Part shown: positions 18,812 through 27,550 of the stretch, one piece after another
Position numbering within the stretch: position 1 is the stretch's first letter
How the letters are laid out: each line of letters opens with the position of its first letter
Assembly: GCA_903893815.1 (NCBI GenBank)
Contig: CAITNS010000081.1
Coordinates: 1 to 64,000, forward strand
Reading direction: 5' to 3'
Origin: an uncultured Bacteroidota bacterium
Lineage (GTDB): Bacteria > Bacteroidota > Bacteroidia > B-17B0 > Aurantibacillaceae
Length of the DNA: 64,000 bases
Notes under the pieces: generated by a model
The model's database searches: none
What the model was told of the DNA's origin: nothing
What the model saw: the letters and a program-made list of their open reading frames with translations, nothing else
Translations under genes and position numbers: made by a program

Positions 18812-20173
18812 CTATTTCACTAAAGACTTTTTAGTTAAAGGAATTAAAGCTAGTATTCCAATAATAAAAAAGATAATTAAGGATAAAATAGAAGGGCGCA
18901 TACCATGCATCATTTGACTAATCAAACCAAAAGAAACCGTTCCTAAAATCATTCCTAGTTTTTCAATCACATCGTAAAAGCTAAAAAAGCTGGTATGATC
19001 TTCGGTTTCGGGTAAAAATTTACTGTAGGTGCTGCGCGATAAGGCTTGCACCCCGCCCATTACTAAACCCACTAAAAATGCAACAATATAAAACTGAATT
19101 GGTGTGCGCACTACTAAGTAAGTAAACACACAAATAAAAATCCAAATAGAAATAGATACCATTAACGCTTTAATATTTCCAATTTGGCGAGATAACCAAG
19201 AAAACAAGAAAGAGCCAGCAATACCAACAAACTGAATAATTAGTATACTTACAATTAATGAGGTTGTTTTTGCTTTTTCGGCTTCCTCACCTACTCCCCA
19301 ATCTATTTCGTTACGAGCAAATAAAACCGCTACAACCATAATGGTTTGCACTCCCATATTATAAAAAAAATACCCGGTTAAAAATTGTTTTAAAAATGGC
19401 AATTGCTTTATTTGAGCCCACACACCTCTTAATTCCTTAAAGCCTTTTGATAAAAGTCCTTTTCTATCTTTACCATGCGCATCATGCGACTTGTTGGGCA
19501 GATTAGCAAAGGTATATTGAGCAAAACCCATCCACCAAATACCCACTAATAAAAACGATACTCTAACATCAATGCCTTTATTGGTTTCTAAATCTCCCAT
19601 AAAATGCCATATAGTTTTGGTCATCACTAAAACCAAGCAAATAATCAATAATAATGAACTTCCAAAATAACCTAAAGCAAAGCCACGTGCACTCACTTTA
19701 TCCTGATTTTCAACAGAAACTATTTCTGGTAAGTAAGAATTATAATAAACCAAACTGCCCCAAAAACCAATGGTAGCAAAAATAAAAGAGATAAAGCTTA
19801 GTTCTAAATATTCTTTATTAAAGAAAAATAAGCTCATGCAAGATAAAGAACCCAAATAGCAAAAAAATTGAAGGAAACGTTTTTTATTTCCTAAGTAATC
19901 CGCCACTCCGCTTAAAATTGGTGTAATTAAAACAACAATTGCTAATGCAAATGAATATACAAACTCATATATAACATGATTATCTAATTCAAATCCAAAA
20001 TAATTTACTTTATGACTGATTACTTCACCTGCCAAATTTTTGGTAGAAGTAATAGCATCATAAAAATTAGGAAAGATAGCCGAAGTAATTACCAACGGAA
20101 ATACAGAGTTTGCCCAATCGTAAAATGTCCATGCTTTAATGGTTTTGTCGTTATCTTTTTCTATTAAATTCAT
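18812..20173 (-). CDS. MFS transporter, UMF1 (Atg22-like) family
   Basis: 453 residues with about 12 hydrophobic segments. The N-terminal signature AWTFYDWANSVFPLVITSAI and the later MGGVQALSRSTYSKFLPETE (about 368-387) are typical of the UMF1/Atg22 group of the major facilitator superfamily, whose yeast member exports amino acids from the vacuole; bacterial substrates are unknown. A mid-protein cytoplasmic loop (about 222-245) is rich in Lys and Arg. Its upstream side (toward 20280) holds a long locus-specific palindrome. Confidence 0.88.
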   Translation of the reverse strand: MNLIEKDNDKTIKAWTFYDWANSVFPLVITSAIFPNFYDAITSTKNLAGEVISHKVNYFGFELDNHVIYEFVYSFALAIVVLITPILSGVADYLGNKKRFLQFFCYLGSLSCMSLFFFNKEYLELSFISFIFATIGFWGSLVYYNSYLPEIVSVENQDKVSARGFALGYFGSSLLLIICLVLVMTKTIWHFMGDLETNKGIDVRVSFLLVGIWWMGFAQYTFANLPNKSHDAHGKDRKGLLSKGFKELRGVWAQIKQLPFLKQFLTGYFFYNMGVQTIMVVAVLFARNEIDWGVGEEAEKAKTTSLIVSILIIQFVGIAGSFLFSWLSRQIGNIKALMVSISIWIFICVFTYLVVRTPIQFYIVAFLVGLVMGGVQALSRSTYSKFLPETEDHTSFFSFYDVIEKLGMILGTVSFGLISQMMHGMRPSILSLIIFFIIGILALIPLTKKSLVK

Positions 20174-20200
20174 CTCTATTAGTTTAGTAATTTTTTATGA

Positions 20201-20280
20201 TTACGAATTAGTTACGAATATACGAATCTGCATGTACACAGCTTAAACCCAGATTCGTATATTCGTATTATTATTCGTAA
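20201..20280. repeat. Long two-step palindrome between two minus-strand genes
   Basis: Inner arms ACGAATATACGAATCT (20214-20229) and AGATTCGTATATTCGT (20251-20266) are perfect 16-bp complements around a 21-base loop. Outer arms TTACGAAT (20201-20208) and ATTCGTAA (20273-20280) extend the pairing. There is no T run, so it is not a standard terminator, and the word ACGAAT recurs inside the arms. Confidence 0.85.
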
Positions 20281-20288
20281 TTAATATC

Positions 20289-21374
20289 CTAATTCTTAAT
20301 AATCTCAAACTCCACCCTTCTGTTCTTTGCTCTATTAATATCCGTATCGTTACTGGCAATAGGCATTAAACTTCCATAACCTTTAAAGTACATTTTATTT
20401 TGTACACCTTTTTTAATCAAGTACTCAAATACTTCGCGGGCGCGTTGCTCAGAAATTTTTTGATTTTTACTTTTAGAGCCCACGTTATCCGAATGCCCGT
20501 TAATTTGAACTTCCATTTGAGGATTGCGTAATAAATATTGCGCCAACTTATTTAACTCTGCATAAGATTCGGGTAATAAATAGTAACGGGCATTTTCAAA
20601 AAAGATGTTTTTTAAAGCAATCTTTTCTCCCACTTTCACATCTTTCTTAACCTCTAATACCGAGTCTTGTTCCAAATTAAAAGAACCTACAATTTCCACT
20701 TTCACTTTTTCTATTGCTTCTTTTGCTTTTACAAGCGAAATATCATCCACAAAATAATAAGCTTCCTTAAATCCTAACTTAAATACATTCATTCGAACCA
20801 TGTCTTTTTTAACATTTGGCGAAAAATTACCGATGGTTAAATATTTCTCACCTCCATCCGCTAAATATTTACCTGAAATTTTAAACCATTGGTAACCATT
20901 AATAAAGCTTCCTTTTTTAGATACTGAATCAATTAATGCCGATTTAACCACATCGCCTTTGCTTTTATAGCCCATTTTAGTAAATAAAGCGCCAAACGAC
21001 TTCAAACTGGCATTGCTCCAAAAAGCCAATCGAATATACATTTCATATTCATAGGTAGTTCCGCGATGCAGAGGTTCGGCAAACTTAACTTGCACAAACT
21101 CTTTATATTTTTTTTGAAAGCGGAGGCCTGCGTAGCACTTTCCTGTTCTGGCACCTTTAAAACGAGAAGTATCGTTACTAATAGGTTCCTGATAAAAATC
21201 CACGCTGGCTATTTGTTGCCAAGGGATGGCCTGTTTAATACTTCCAGATTTCTTTCTGTAATTCTCAAAACTACCATTTGGAACCAAGTTTTTGATGATT
21301 TCGGGGCTTTGTTGGGCAAAAACCAGAGAAGAAAGACTAATTATGGCTAATATGTATGCTTTTTTAAGGTTCAT
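20289..21374 (-). CDS. OmpA-family protein with N-terminal PNGSFE domain
   Basis: 361 residues from ATG at 21374. A longer TTG start at 21386 is less likely because that codon lies inside a TACATTTG promoter box (21384-21391). A signal peptide (about 1-20) precedes a sandwich-like domain beginning NLVPNGSFENYRKKSG and containing GKCYAGLRF and VDDISLV, similar in layout to the N-terminus of the cargo protein at 39077. Residues from about 250 form an OmpA/MotB peptidoglycan-binding domain (INGHSDNVGSKSKNQKISEQ, RAREVFEYLIKKGV, NRAKNRRVEFEI). It probably links a surface-facing domain to the cell wall. Confidence 0.88.
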   Translation of the reverse strand: MNLKKAYILAIISLSSLVFAQQSPEIIKNLVPNGSFENYRKKSGSIKQAIPWQQIASVDFYQEPISNDTSRFKGARTGKCYAGLRFQKKYKEFVQVKFAEPLHRGTTYEYEMYIRLAFWSNASLKSFGALFTKMGYKSKGDVVKSALIDSVSKKGSFINGYQWFKISGKYLADGGEKYLTIGNFSPNVKKDMVRMNVFKLGFKEAYYFVDDISLVKAKEAIEKVKVEIVGSFNLEQDSVLEVKKDVKVGEKIALKNIFFENARYYLLPESYAELNKLAQYLLRNPQMEVQINGHSDNVGSKSKNQKISEQRAREVFEYLIKKGVQNKMYFKGYGSLMPIASNDTDINRAKNRRVEFEIIKN

Positions 21375-21383
21375 ATACAATGG

Positions 21384-21391
21384 CAAATGTA
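21384..21391 (-). promoter_or_regulatory. -7 promoter box of the OmpA-family gene
   Basis: TACATTTG on the minus strand (TAnnTTTG form), 9 bases upstream of the ATG at 21374. No convincing TTG at -33. Confidence 0.45.
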
Positions 21392-21429
21392 AGTTTTAGA
21401 CTATATTCCATAAATTTTTGTTATGAACA

Positions 21430-21459
21430 TTTGTTATTATAAAAAAAAGTGTATATTTG
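21430..21459 (+). promoter_or_regulatory. Promoter of rpsT
   Basis: TTTG at 21430-21433 and TATATTTG at 21452-21459, with 18 bases between, match the Bacteroidota -33/-7 consensus. The leader to the rpsT start is about 38 bases. Confidence 0.75.
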
Positions 21460-21497
21460 CAATCCAATTTAAAAAAACAGATTAATACCTAAATAGA

Positions 21498-21755
21498 ATG
21501 GCAAATCATAAGTCGGCAATAAAAAGAATTAGATCAAATAACGCTAAACGTTTACAAAATCGTTATTATGCAAAAACAACTCGTAATGCGATTAAAAAAT
21601 TACGTGGTTCTGAAACTAAGAAAGAAGCAGCAGCTTTATTACCAAAAGTAGTAGCGATGTTAGATAAATTAGCTAAAAAGAGCGTTATTCACAAAAACAA
21701 AGCAGCTAACTTAAAATCTAAGTTGACTAAAAAAGTAAATGCAATAGCAAAATAA
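21498..21755 (+). CDS. rpsT: 30S ribosomal protein S20
   Basis: 85 residues, very basic, the normal S20 length. [20 protein letters not shown] is the family signature; the rest is helical and Lys-rich, ending [12 protein letters not shown]20 binds 16S rRNA early in small-subunit assembly. It is a single-gene unit with its own promoter (21430-21459) and terminator (21777-21807). Confidence 0.97.
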   Translation: MANHKSAIKRIRSNNAKRLQNRYYAKTTRNAIKKLRGSETKKEAAALLPKVVAMLDKLAKKSVIHKNKAANLKSKLTKKVNAIAK

Positions 21756-21776
21756 TAATTGCTACAGAAATAATTC

Positions 21777-21807
21777 AAAATCCCGCTAATTAGTGGGATT
21801 TTTTTTT
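21777..21807 (+). terminator. Intrinsic terminator of rpsT
   Basis: AAAATCCC (21777-21784) pairs with GGGATTTT (21795-21802); the inner CTAATTAG segment can pair further around one G-T. A T run follows to 21807. Confidence 0.85.
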
Positions 21808-21888
21808 AAACTTAATACCAAATTAATTAGGCTTTAAGTAATTATTTTATAATTTTGTCGGATATAAAAAAATACATAACCCTTATAA

Positions 21889-23631
21889 ATGATGAATACT
21901 AAAACTTTACGAAATTTAAGTCTTGCTGTTGGTACAACTGCTTTATTAGTTGGTTGCAATGGTTTAGGAAAAATGGTAAAAAAACAATCCACTTTTTCTT
22001 ATGATGTTAAACCAAATCCATTAGAAATGCATGGAGATAGCGTAGGCTTTACCGTAACAGGAAAGTATCCTGCTAAAATTTTCGCTAAAAAAGCAACTGT
22101 TACTTTAACACCAGTTGTAAAATATGCAGGTGGAGAGAAAGCATTAAAGCCAGTTATTTTAGTTGGTGAAAAAGCTACTGATCCAGGTCAAAAAATTAGT
22201 TACGAAAAAGGTGGTACTTTTAGCTATACATCTGAGAAGTTTGTTTACGAGCCAGCAATGAAGGTTGCTACTGTTGAGTTACGAGCTCAAGGTGTTGTAA
22301 AGAAAAAATCAAAAGATTTCACTCCAGTTAAATTAGGTGATGGTACTGTTGTTACTCCTTTATTAGTTCGTAATGATGAAAAAGGAATTTATGCAAAAGA
22401 TGCTTTTGTTAAATCAACTCCAGTTAACCAAACATCTAACGTATATTATTTAGTTAACAAATCTGATGTTCGCGCTAGCGAAATGAAAAGTGATGAGGTT
22501 AAAAACTTAAATACTTTTATTAGCGAAAACATTAATAACGTTTGGTACGAATTCAAAGATATCAATGTATCAGCTTACGCATCTCCAGATGGTGAGTTAT
22601 CATTAAACGAAAATTTAGCTAAAGACCGTGCAAAATCTAGTTCTAAAGCTTTAATGAATGAGTTTAAGAAAAACAAAAATAAAGATCAAAAATTTGGTAA
22701 AGAAGAAGCAAACTATGTAACTCAAACTACAGCTGAAGATTGGAATGGTTTCAAATCTTTAATGGAAGGTTCTTCTATTGCTGATAAAGATTTAATTTTA
22801 CGTGTATTAACAATGTACACAGACGGCGATCAACGTGAAAAAGAAATCAAAAATTTATCTAAAACTTACACTGAAGTAGCTGATAAAATTTTACCAAAAT
22901 TACGTCGTTCAGTTTTAACGGTTAACGTTAACAAAAAATCTCGTACAGATGAGCAAATCACTAAATTAACAACTACTTTCCCTGATTCTTTATCAGTTGA
23001 AGAGATGTTATATGGTGCTACTTTAACTAATGATGTAAACACTAAAGTGGCTATTTACACTGCTGCTGAGAAAAAATATGGTTCAGACTGGAGAACATCT
23101 AATAATTTAGGTGTGGCTTTATTAATGAATAACAAAGTTTCTGAAGCTGGTGAAGCATTTAAACGTGCTGAAGTTAACGCTGCTGGAAACCCAATCGTTA
23201 TGAACCATTTAGGTATTATTGCTGCTAAAGCAGGTGACCGTAAAAAAGCTATGGAATATTATGACAAAGCTAACGGTGCTGGTTCTGAAGTAAATTATAA
23301 CAAAGGTATCATGAACGTTCGTGATGGTAAATATGCTGATGCAGTTTCTAACTTTGGTGATAACAAAGGATTTAACAAAGCATTAGCTGAATTATTAAAC
23401 GGTAACAATGGTGCAGTAGCAACTACTTTAGATAACAGTAATGAAAAAGATATGGCAATGGCTTCTTACTTAAAAGCAGTTGCTGCAGCACGTAACAATA
23501 ATACAGCTGACGTTATATCTAACTTAAAAACAGCTATCGAAAAAGATGGTTCTTTAAAAGCTTGGGCTAAAGATGATGCAGAGTTCTTAAAATTACGCGA
23601 CAACGCTGATTTCAAAGGAATGACTAACTAA
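21889..23631 (+). CDS. TPR-containing lipoprotein, probably abundant
   Basis: 580 residues. A lipoprotein signal (lipobox LVGC, Cys at 23) is followed by a beta-rich region (about 35-165), then a region with OmpA-like words (about 215-260: INVSAYASPDGELSLNENLA, KDRAKSSSKAL) and a C-terminal block of tetratricopeptide repeats (about 375-530: WRTSNNLGVALLMNNKVSEA; AGDRKKAMEYYDKANGAG). Codon use is strongly biased to a few U- and A-ending codons (GCT, GGT, GTT, TTA), like a ribosomal gene, implying very high expression. Similar TPR/OmpA-like lipoproteins are major envelope proteins in Bacteroidota, but the role is unknown. A TAATTTTG box at 21850-21857 and a strong terminator frame the gene. Confidence 0.8.
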   Translation: MMNTKTLRNLSLAVGTTALLVGCNGLGKMVKKQSTFSYDVKPNPLEMHGDSVGFTVTGKYPAKIFAKKATVTLTPVVKYAGGEKALKPVILVGEKATDPGQKISYEKGGTFSYTSEKFVYEPAMKVATVELRAQGVVKKKSKDFTPVKLGDGTVVTPLLVRNDEKGIYAKDAFVKSTPVNQTSNVYYLVNKSDVRASEMKSDEVKNLNTFISENINNVWYEFKDINVSAYASPDGELSLNENLAKDRAKSSSKALMNEFKKNKNKDQKFGKEEANYVTQTTAEDWNGFKSLMEGSSIADKDLILRVLTMYTDGDQREKEIKNLSKTYTEVADKILPKLRRSVLTVNVNKKSRTDEQITKLTTTFPDSLSVEEMLYGATLTNDVNTKVAIYTAAEKKYGSDWRTSNNLGVALLMNNKVSEAGEAFKRAEVNAAGNPIVMNHLGIIAAKAGDRKKAMEYYDKANGAGSEVNYNKGIMNVRDGKYADAVSNFGDNKGFNKALAELLNGNNGAVATTLDNSNEKDMAMASYLKAVAAARNNNTADVISNLKTAIEKDGSLKAWAKDDAEFLKLRDNADFKGMTN

Positions 23632-23645
23632 GATATTGTAATTCT

Positions 23646-23680
23646 AAAAAAGCTCTCTGAAAAATCAGAGAGCTTTTTTT
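23646..23680 (+). terminator. Intrinsic terminator of the TPR lipoprotein gene
   Basis: A perfect 15-bp stem (AAAAAAGCTCTCTGA at 23646-23660, complement at 23665-23679), AAAA loop and T run. Confidence 0.9.
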
Positions 23681-23726
23681 ATGCCTAAAAATCTGTATAT
23701 TTAAAAACGAAACTTTGTAAATAGTT

Positions 23727-24974
23727 ATGGCAAAAGTAATTCCGTTTAAAGCAATACGCCCTGAAAATGATAAGGTACATTTAGTGGCTTCTCGTTCGGT
23801 TGATGGTTATAATTCATCAGAGCTAAAAGATAAATTAGCAGGCAACCCCTACTCTTTTTTACATGTCATTAATCCTGATTTTGAAGATGGGATTAAAACA
23901 AAACCAGGCTCAAAAGAAAGATTACATAAAGTGAAAAATCACTTTAAAAAATTTGTTAGAGAAAAAATATTTTTGAGTGATGATAGTCCTTGTTATTATT
24001 TATACCGCCAAGTAAAAGAAGGCAATGAGTTTATTGGCATCATTGCTTGTACAAGTATTGATGATTACATGAGCGGAGTCATTAAAATACACGAACAAAC
24101 ATTAACTACTCGCGAAGAAAAATTAAAAGATTATTTAGAAGTATGTGAGTTTAATGCAGAACCAGTTTTATTTTGCTATCCTAATGATGAAGTGATTGAT
24201 ACTGTATCAGAAGAAATAGCTGCCACTCGCCCAGATTACGATTTTACAACCACAGATAAAGTACGACACACCGTATGGGTAATTAGTTCTCGTAAAATAG
24301 TCAAAGAAATTGCTGAACGTTTTACAGCTATTCCTAATATTTATATTGCTGATGGACATCACCGTTCGGCATCAGCAACATTGCTAGGTAAATTAAGACG
24401 AAGCACTCGCAAATCATATACTGGCGAAGAAGCGTTTAATTACTATTTAGGTGTATTTTTTCCGGAGACTCATTTAAAAATATACGATTATAACCGCGTT
24501 GTAAAAGATTTAAACGGTTTATCAGTTGGGCAAATCATACAACAACTAAAATCTAATTTTACCATTGAAGAAGTAAATGTTACTGACTTTAAGCCGACAA
24601 AAAAGCACGAAATATCTATGTATGCAGATAACAAATGGTATTCGTTAAAAGCAAAGGATACGATTTATAATTCTAAAGACCCCATTGATAGTTTAGATGC
24701 GGCTATCTTAACAAAATACATTTTATCTCCTGTGTTTGATATACATGATTTGAAAACGGATAAACGCATTGGCTTTATTCCTGGTGTGCGTGGTAGCAAA
24801 GAATTAAAAAAACAAGTTGACGAAGGTAAAGCGGCTATAGCCTTTGGCTTATATCCAGTAACCATGGAACATTTAAAATGGATTGCAGACACTAATAATA
24901 TTATGCCTCCAAAATCTACTTGGGTTGAGCCTAAGATGCGAAGCGGTTTATTGATTTATAGTTTGGAAGAATAG
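23727..24974 (+). CDS. DUF1015 domain protein
   Basis: 415 residues, cytoplasmic. The start MAKVIPFKAIRPENDKVHLV and the central IYIADGHHRSASA motif (about 207-219) are diagnostic of the DUF1015 family. FFPETHLKIYDYNRVVKDLN follows about 20 residues later. The double His motif could bind metal or nucleotide; no reaction is established. In some Bacteroidota it neighbours serine biosynthesis genes, which are not present here. The gene is followed by a GNAT and a YggS gene on the same strand. Confidence 0.88.
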   Translation: MAKVIPFKAIRPENDKVHLVASRSVDGYNSSELKDKLAGNPYSFLHVINPDFEDGIKTKPGSKERLHKVKNHFKKFVREKIFLSDDSPCYYLYRQVKEGNEFIGIIACTSIDDYMSGVIKIHEQTLTTREEKLKDYLEVCEFNAEPVLFCYPNDEVIDTVSEEIAATRPDYDFTTTDKVRHTVWVISSRKIVKEIAERFTAIPNIYIADGHHRSASATLLGKLRRSTRKSYTGEEAFNYYLGVFFPETHLKIYDYNRVVKDLNGLSVGQIIQQLKSNFTIEEVNVTDFKPTKKHEISMYADNKWYSLKAKDTIYNSKDPIDSLDAAILTKYILSPVFDIHDLKTDKRIGFIPGVRGSKELKKQVDEGKAAIAFGLYPVTMEHLKWIADTNNIMPPKSTWVEPKMRSGLLIYSLEE

Positions 24975-24978
24975 TTTT

Positions 24979-25012
24979 CAATTAGAAAATTAGTTAATGA
25001 GATAATTAGAAA
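24979..25012. repeat. Short degenerate AT-rich direct repeats
   Basis: The gap between the DUF1015 and GNAT genes is made of repeats of ATTAGAAAAT and close variants (ATTAGAAAATTAGTTAATGA, then ATAATTAGAAAATG). It resembles the low-complexity spacers at 56186-56246 and 59110-59222. Confidence 0.4.
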
Positions 25013-25540
25013 ATGTTAGAACAGGCAAGTGAGATATCAAAAGTAACTATTAATGAAGTTGAATTATTAAGAGCCATCAGCGTTCAAACATTTACAGAAA
25101 CCTTTGCACATCAAAACTCAGAAAATGATATGCAAAAATATGTATCTGAAAATTTAAGTATTGAACAACTAACTAAAGAACTAAACACAAAAGGCTCATC
25201 ATTTTACTTTTTAAATTTAAACTCAGACGTCATCGGTTATTTAAAAATCAATACTGGTAAAGCCCAAACAGAACTAAAGAACGACATTTCCCTTGAAATT
25301 GAACGCATCTATATAAAACAAGAATTTCATGGTAAAAATGTAGGCAAAAAACTTCTTGACAAAGCCATTGAAATTGCTAAAGAACATCATTACCAATATA
25401 TTTGGCTGGCAGTGTGGGAACTTAATTTAAAGGCTATTGCATTCTATAAAAAACATAACTTTGTGGAGTTTGATAAACATACCTTTAAATTAGGTGATGA
25501 CGAACAGATTGATATTATGATGAAAATGAACTTAAATTAA
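25013..25540 (+). CDS. GNAT-family N-acetyltransferase
   Basis: 175 residues with one GNAT domain. The acetyl-CoA loop is IKQEFHGKNVGKKLLDKAIE (about 102-121, the R/Q-x-x-G-x-G/K form), preceded by the strand LEIERIYI and followed by YIWLAVWELNLKAIAFYKKH (about 130-149) with the usual Asn and Tyr at the end of the fold. Substrate cannot be told. It ends one base before the YggS gene starts, so the two are translationally linked. Confidence 0.88.
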   Translation: MLEQASEISKVTINEVELLRAISVQTFTETFAHQNSENDMQKYVSENLSIEQLTKELNTKGSSFYFLNLNSDVIGYLKINTGKAQTELKNDISLEIERIYIKQEFHGKNVGKKLLDKAIEIAKEHHYQYIWLAVWELNLKAIAFYKKHNFVEFDKHTFKLGDDEQIDIMMKMNLN

Positions 25541-25541
25541 T

Positions 25542-26192
25542 ATGTCTATTTCAGAAAACATAAAACACATTCGCTCTCAAATTCCAGAGAACGTTACATT
25601 AATTGCGGTATCTAAAACAAAACCTAACGAGATGCTTTTAGAAGCTTATGAATCGGGACAAAGGCATTTTGGAGAGAATTACGTGCAGGAATTAGTTGAT
25701 AAAGAAGCTAAATTGCCAAAAGATATACATTGGCATTTTATAGGTCATTTACAAAGCAATAAAGTAAAATACATTGCACCATTTGTATATTTAATTCATG
25801 GCGTGGATAGCTTTAGCTTATTAAAGGAAATAAATAAACAAGCGCAAAAAAACAATCGTGTGATTGATTGCTTGTTGCAAATTTATATTGCGCAGGAAGA
25901 AACAAAATTTGGCTTAGACTTTAAAGAAGCTTCTGATATTTTAAACTCAGTTGAGTTTAAGGAGTTAAAAAATATCCAAATCAAAGGCTTTATGGCTATG
26001 GCTTCAAATACCGAAAACGAAGTTCAAATTAGAAAAGAATTTAAATCTTTAAAAGAGTTTAGTAAGCAATTTCCTGATTATAATACCTTAAGTTTTGGAA
26101 TGAGCGGCGACTATTTATTAGCTATAGAGGAAGGCTCAACGATGATAAGAGTTGGGAGCAGTATTTTTGGAGAAAGAAATTACAAGAAGTAA
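25542..26192 (+). CDS. YggS/PLPBP-family pyridoxal-phosphate homeostasis protein
   Basis: 216 residues, the single-domain alanine-racemase-like TIM barrel of the YggS family, which carries PLP without known catalysis and keeps the free PLP pool balanced. The PLP lysine is in LIAVSKTKPNEMLLEAYESG (Lys about 25). HFGENYVQELVDK, WHFIGHLQSNKVKYI and SFGMSGDYLLAIEEGSTMIR, then VGSSIFGERNY, are all family signatures; phosphate binding is by the MSGD and GS loops. Confidence 0.95.
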   Translation: MSISENIKHIRSQIPENVTLIAVSKTKPNEMLLEAYESGQRHFGENYVQELVDKEAKLPKDIHWHFIGHLQSNKVKYIAPFVYLIHGVDSFSLLKEINKQAQKNNRVIDCLLQIYIAQEETKFGLDFKEASDILNSVEFKELKNIQIKGFMAMASNTENEVQIRKEFKSLKEFSKQFPDYNTLSFGMSGDYLLAIEEGSTMIRVGSSIFGERNYKK

Positions 26193-26663
26193 TTATTTTG
26201 TCATGTACCTAAAATTAGCTAAATACATCCCAATAAAAGCTATTGATAGTATTATCGAAAAATAAGAACCTGATATGATGTCATAAGTTAAAGCTAATCC
26301 ATTAACTCCAGCGTAAATATAAAAACCCCACTTTTGTAACTTCCACATTTTAACAACGCCTAATAAAGAGGTCATATACATAATAATTGCAACAGCAATC
26401 ATTATTAAAAATTTTTGAGGTCCTAAGTCCAATAATGCTTGCAAGGCCTTTTGTTGATCTTCGCTAATAGGAGGCATTCCTTCTGCGCCCACTAATAATT
26501 TTTCCAAACCAGAAAAAATAGAACTACTAAAAATCAATAATATAAATAAGCAGAACAATAAAAATCCGCTCCAAATAAAACTCAAAACACATAATACAGT
26601 TAAAAACTGAGGTCTCTGGGGTTCTTGATTTTCCGGTAAAAAAGGATTGCTTTCTAAAATCAT
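26193..26663 (-). CDS. Small membrane protein of unknown function
   Basis: 156 residues with four hydrophobic helices (about 22-48, 80-105, 112-130, 133-150). It begins with a proline-rich segment (NPFLPENQEPQRPQFLTVLC). No recognised family motif. It is convergent with the YggS gene, with touching stop codons. Confidence 0.6.
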   Translation of the reverse strand: MILESNPFLPENQEPQRPQFLTVLCVLSFIWSGFLLFCLFILLIFSSSIFSGLEKLLVGAEGMPPISEDQQKALQALLDLGPQKFLIMIAVAIIMYMTSLLGVVKMWKLQKWGFYIYAGVNGLALTYDIISGSYFSIILSIAFIGMYLANFRYMTK

Positions 26664-26843
26664 ATGTTTTATGGTTATTAATTGAATTCAAAGATAGTTG
26701 TATTACATTCTAAATCAAAACCCTTAATTATTTCAAGTGTTTAAAACTCGAAAAATACATCGTGATAAATGCTATTTCTGTTGATAAAGCGGTTTCCTTA
26801 GATATTATTTTTTCAAAGATAATATAGTTAAAAAAAATAAAAT

Positions 26844-27161
26844 TTAAACATACCCTAAGTTTTTTGAAAATTTATTATAATCCATTTTGATATAAAAAAC
26901 AGCAAAAGGTATTACTATAAACAGAAGCCAATTTGTTTTAAATGCACCTAAAACATCTAGTTGTAATAATTTAATAAAGGCACTTGTTAAACCACAACCG
27001 GGACACTTAACTCCAAAAATAATATTCCAAATACAAGGTATGCAAACATTTATACTAAATCCGATATTTATAAGTATTGAAACAAGAAAATAAATACCTA
27101 ATAAAACTATTAGTTTATTGTTCCACAAATAATATACTATTTTTAAAACCGTGCTATTCAT
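26844..27161 (-). CDS. DUF2752 membrane protein
   Basis: 105 residues with three hydrophobic segments. The family signature is KCPGCGLTSAF (about 51-61) after the segment CIPCIWNIIFG; the CPGCG cysteines are conserved in DUF2752. Function is unknown. It follows the TM2 gene in the same direction but a terminator (27172-27197) lies between. Confidence 0.85.
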   Translation of the reverse strand: MNSTVLKIVYYLWNNKLIVLLGIYFLVSILINIGFSINVCIPCIWNIIFGVKCPGCGLTSAFIKLLQLDVLGAFKTNWLLFIVIPFAVFYIKMDYNKFSKNLGYV

Positions 27162-27171
27162 TTTTTAATAA

Positions 27172-27197
27172 AAAGAGCGAGATAAATCTCGCTCTTT
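27172..27197 (-). terminator. Intrinsic terminator of the TM2 gene
   Basis: A perfect 12-bp stem AAAGAGCGAGAT (27172-27183) with a 2-base loop and its complement to 27197. On the minus strand it lies directly behind the TM2 stop codon and is followed by TTTTTATT. Confidence 0.85.
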
Positions 27198-27199
27198 AA

Positions 27200-27415
27200 C
27201 TATTTTGATAATTCTCTACCGTCGGCCATTTTCATGCTTCCAGTAACAATTTTAATAAAGTCAACAAGTGTCCAAATACCACAACCACCAAAGGTAATAA
27301 GCATTAACCACCAATTAGAATAACCCATCATTAAACAATGAATACCTAGACCTCCTATAAAGAAACTAATAAGGATCATTGTTGTTTTTGATTGAACTGG
27401 TTTTTCGTTTTCCAT
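27200..27415 (-). CDS. TM2 domain protein
   Basis: 71 residues. TM2 domain with two helices joined by a short turn: ILISFFIGGLGIHCLMMGYS (about 14-33) and WWLMLITFGGCGIWTLVDFI (about 35-54), ending in VTGSMKMADGREL. The G(I/V)H..MMGY and GIW...D pattern is diagnostic. Small TM2 proteins are widespread and of unknown function. It precedes DUF2752, with which TM2 genes are commonly found. Confidence 0.9.
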   Translation of the reverse strand: MENEKPVQSKTTMILISFFIGGLGIHCLMMGYSNWWLMLITFGGCGIWTLVDFIKIVTGSMKMADGRELSK

Positions 27416-27550
27416 AATTTAATGTTTTTTATTTTAGTTTTTAATTATCACTAAACTAGAAAATTTTTATTGTTTAACCAAAAGTTCAAGCTTTAGTTAT
27501 TAACAACCGTCTAATAAAAAAACTAATTTATATATATAAATGGAATTCAT

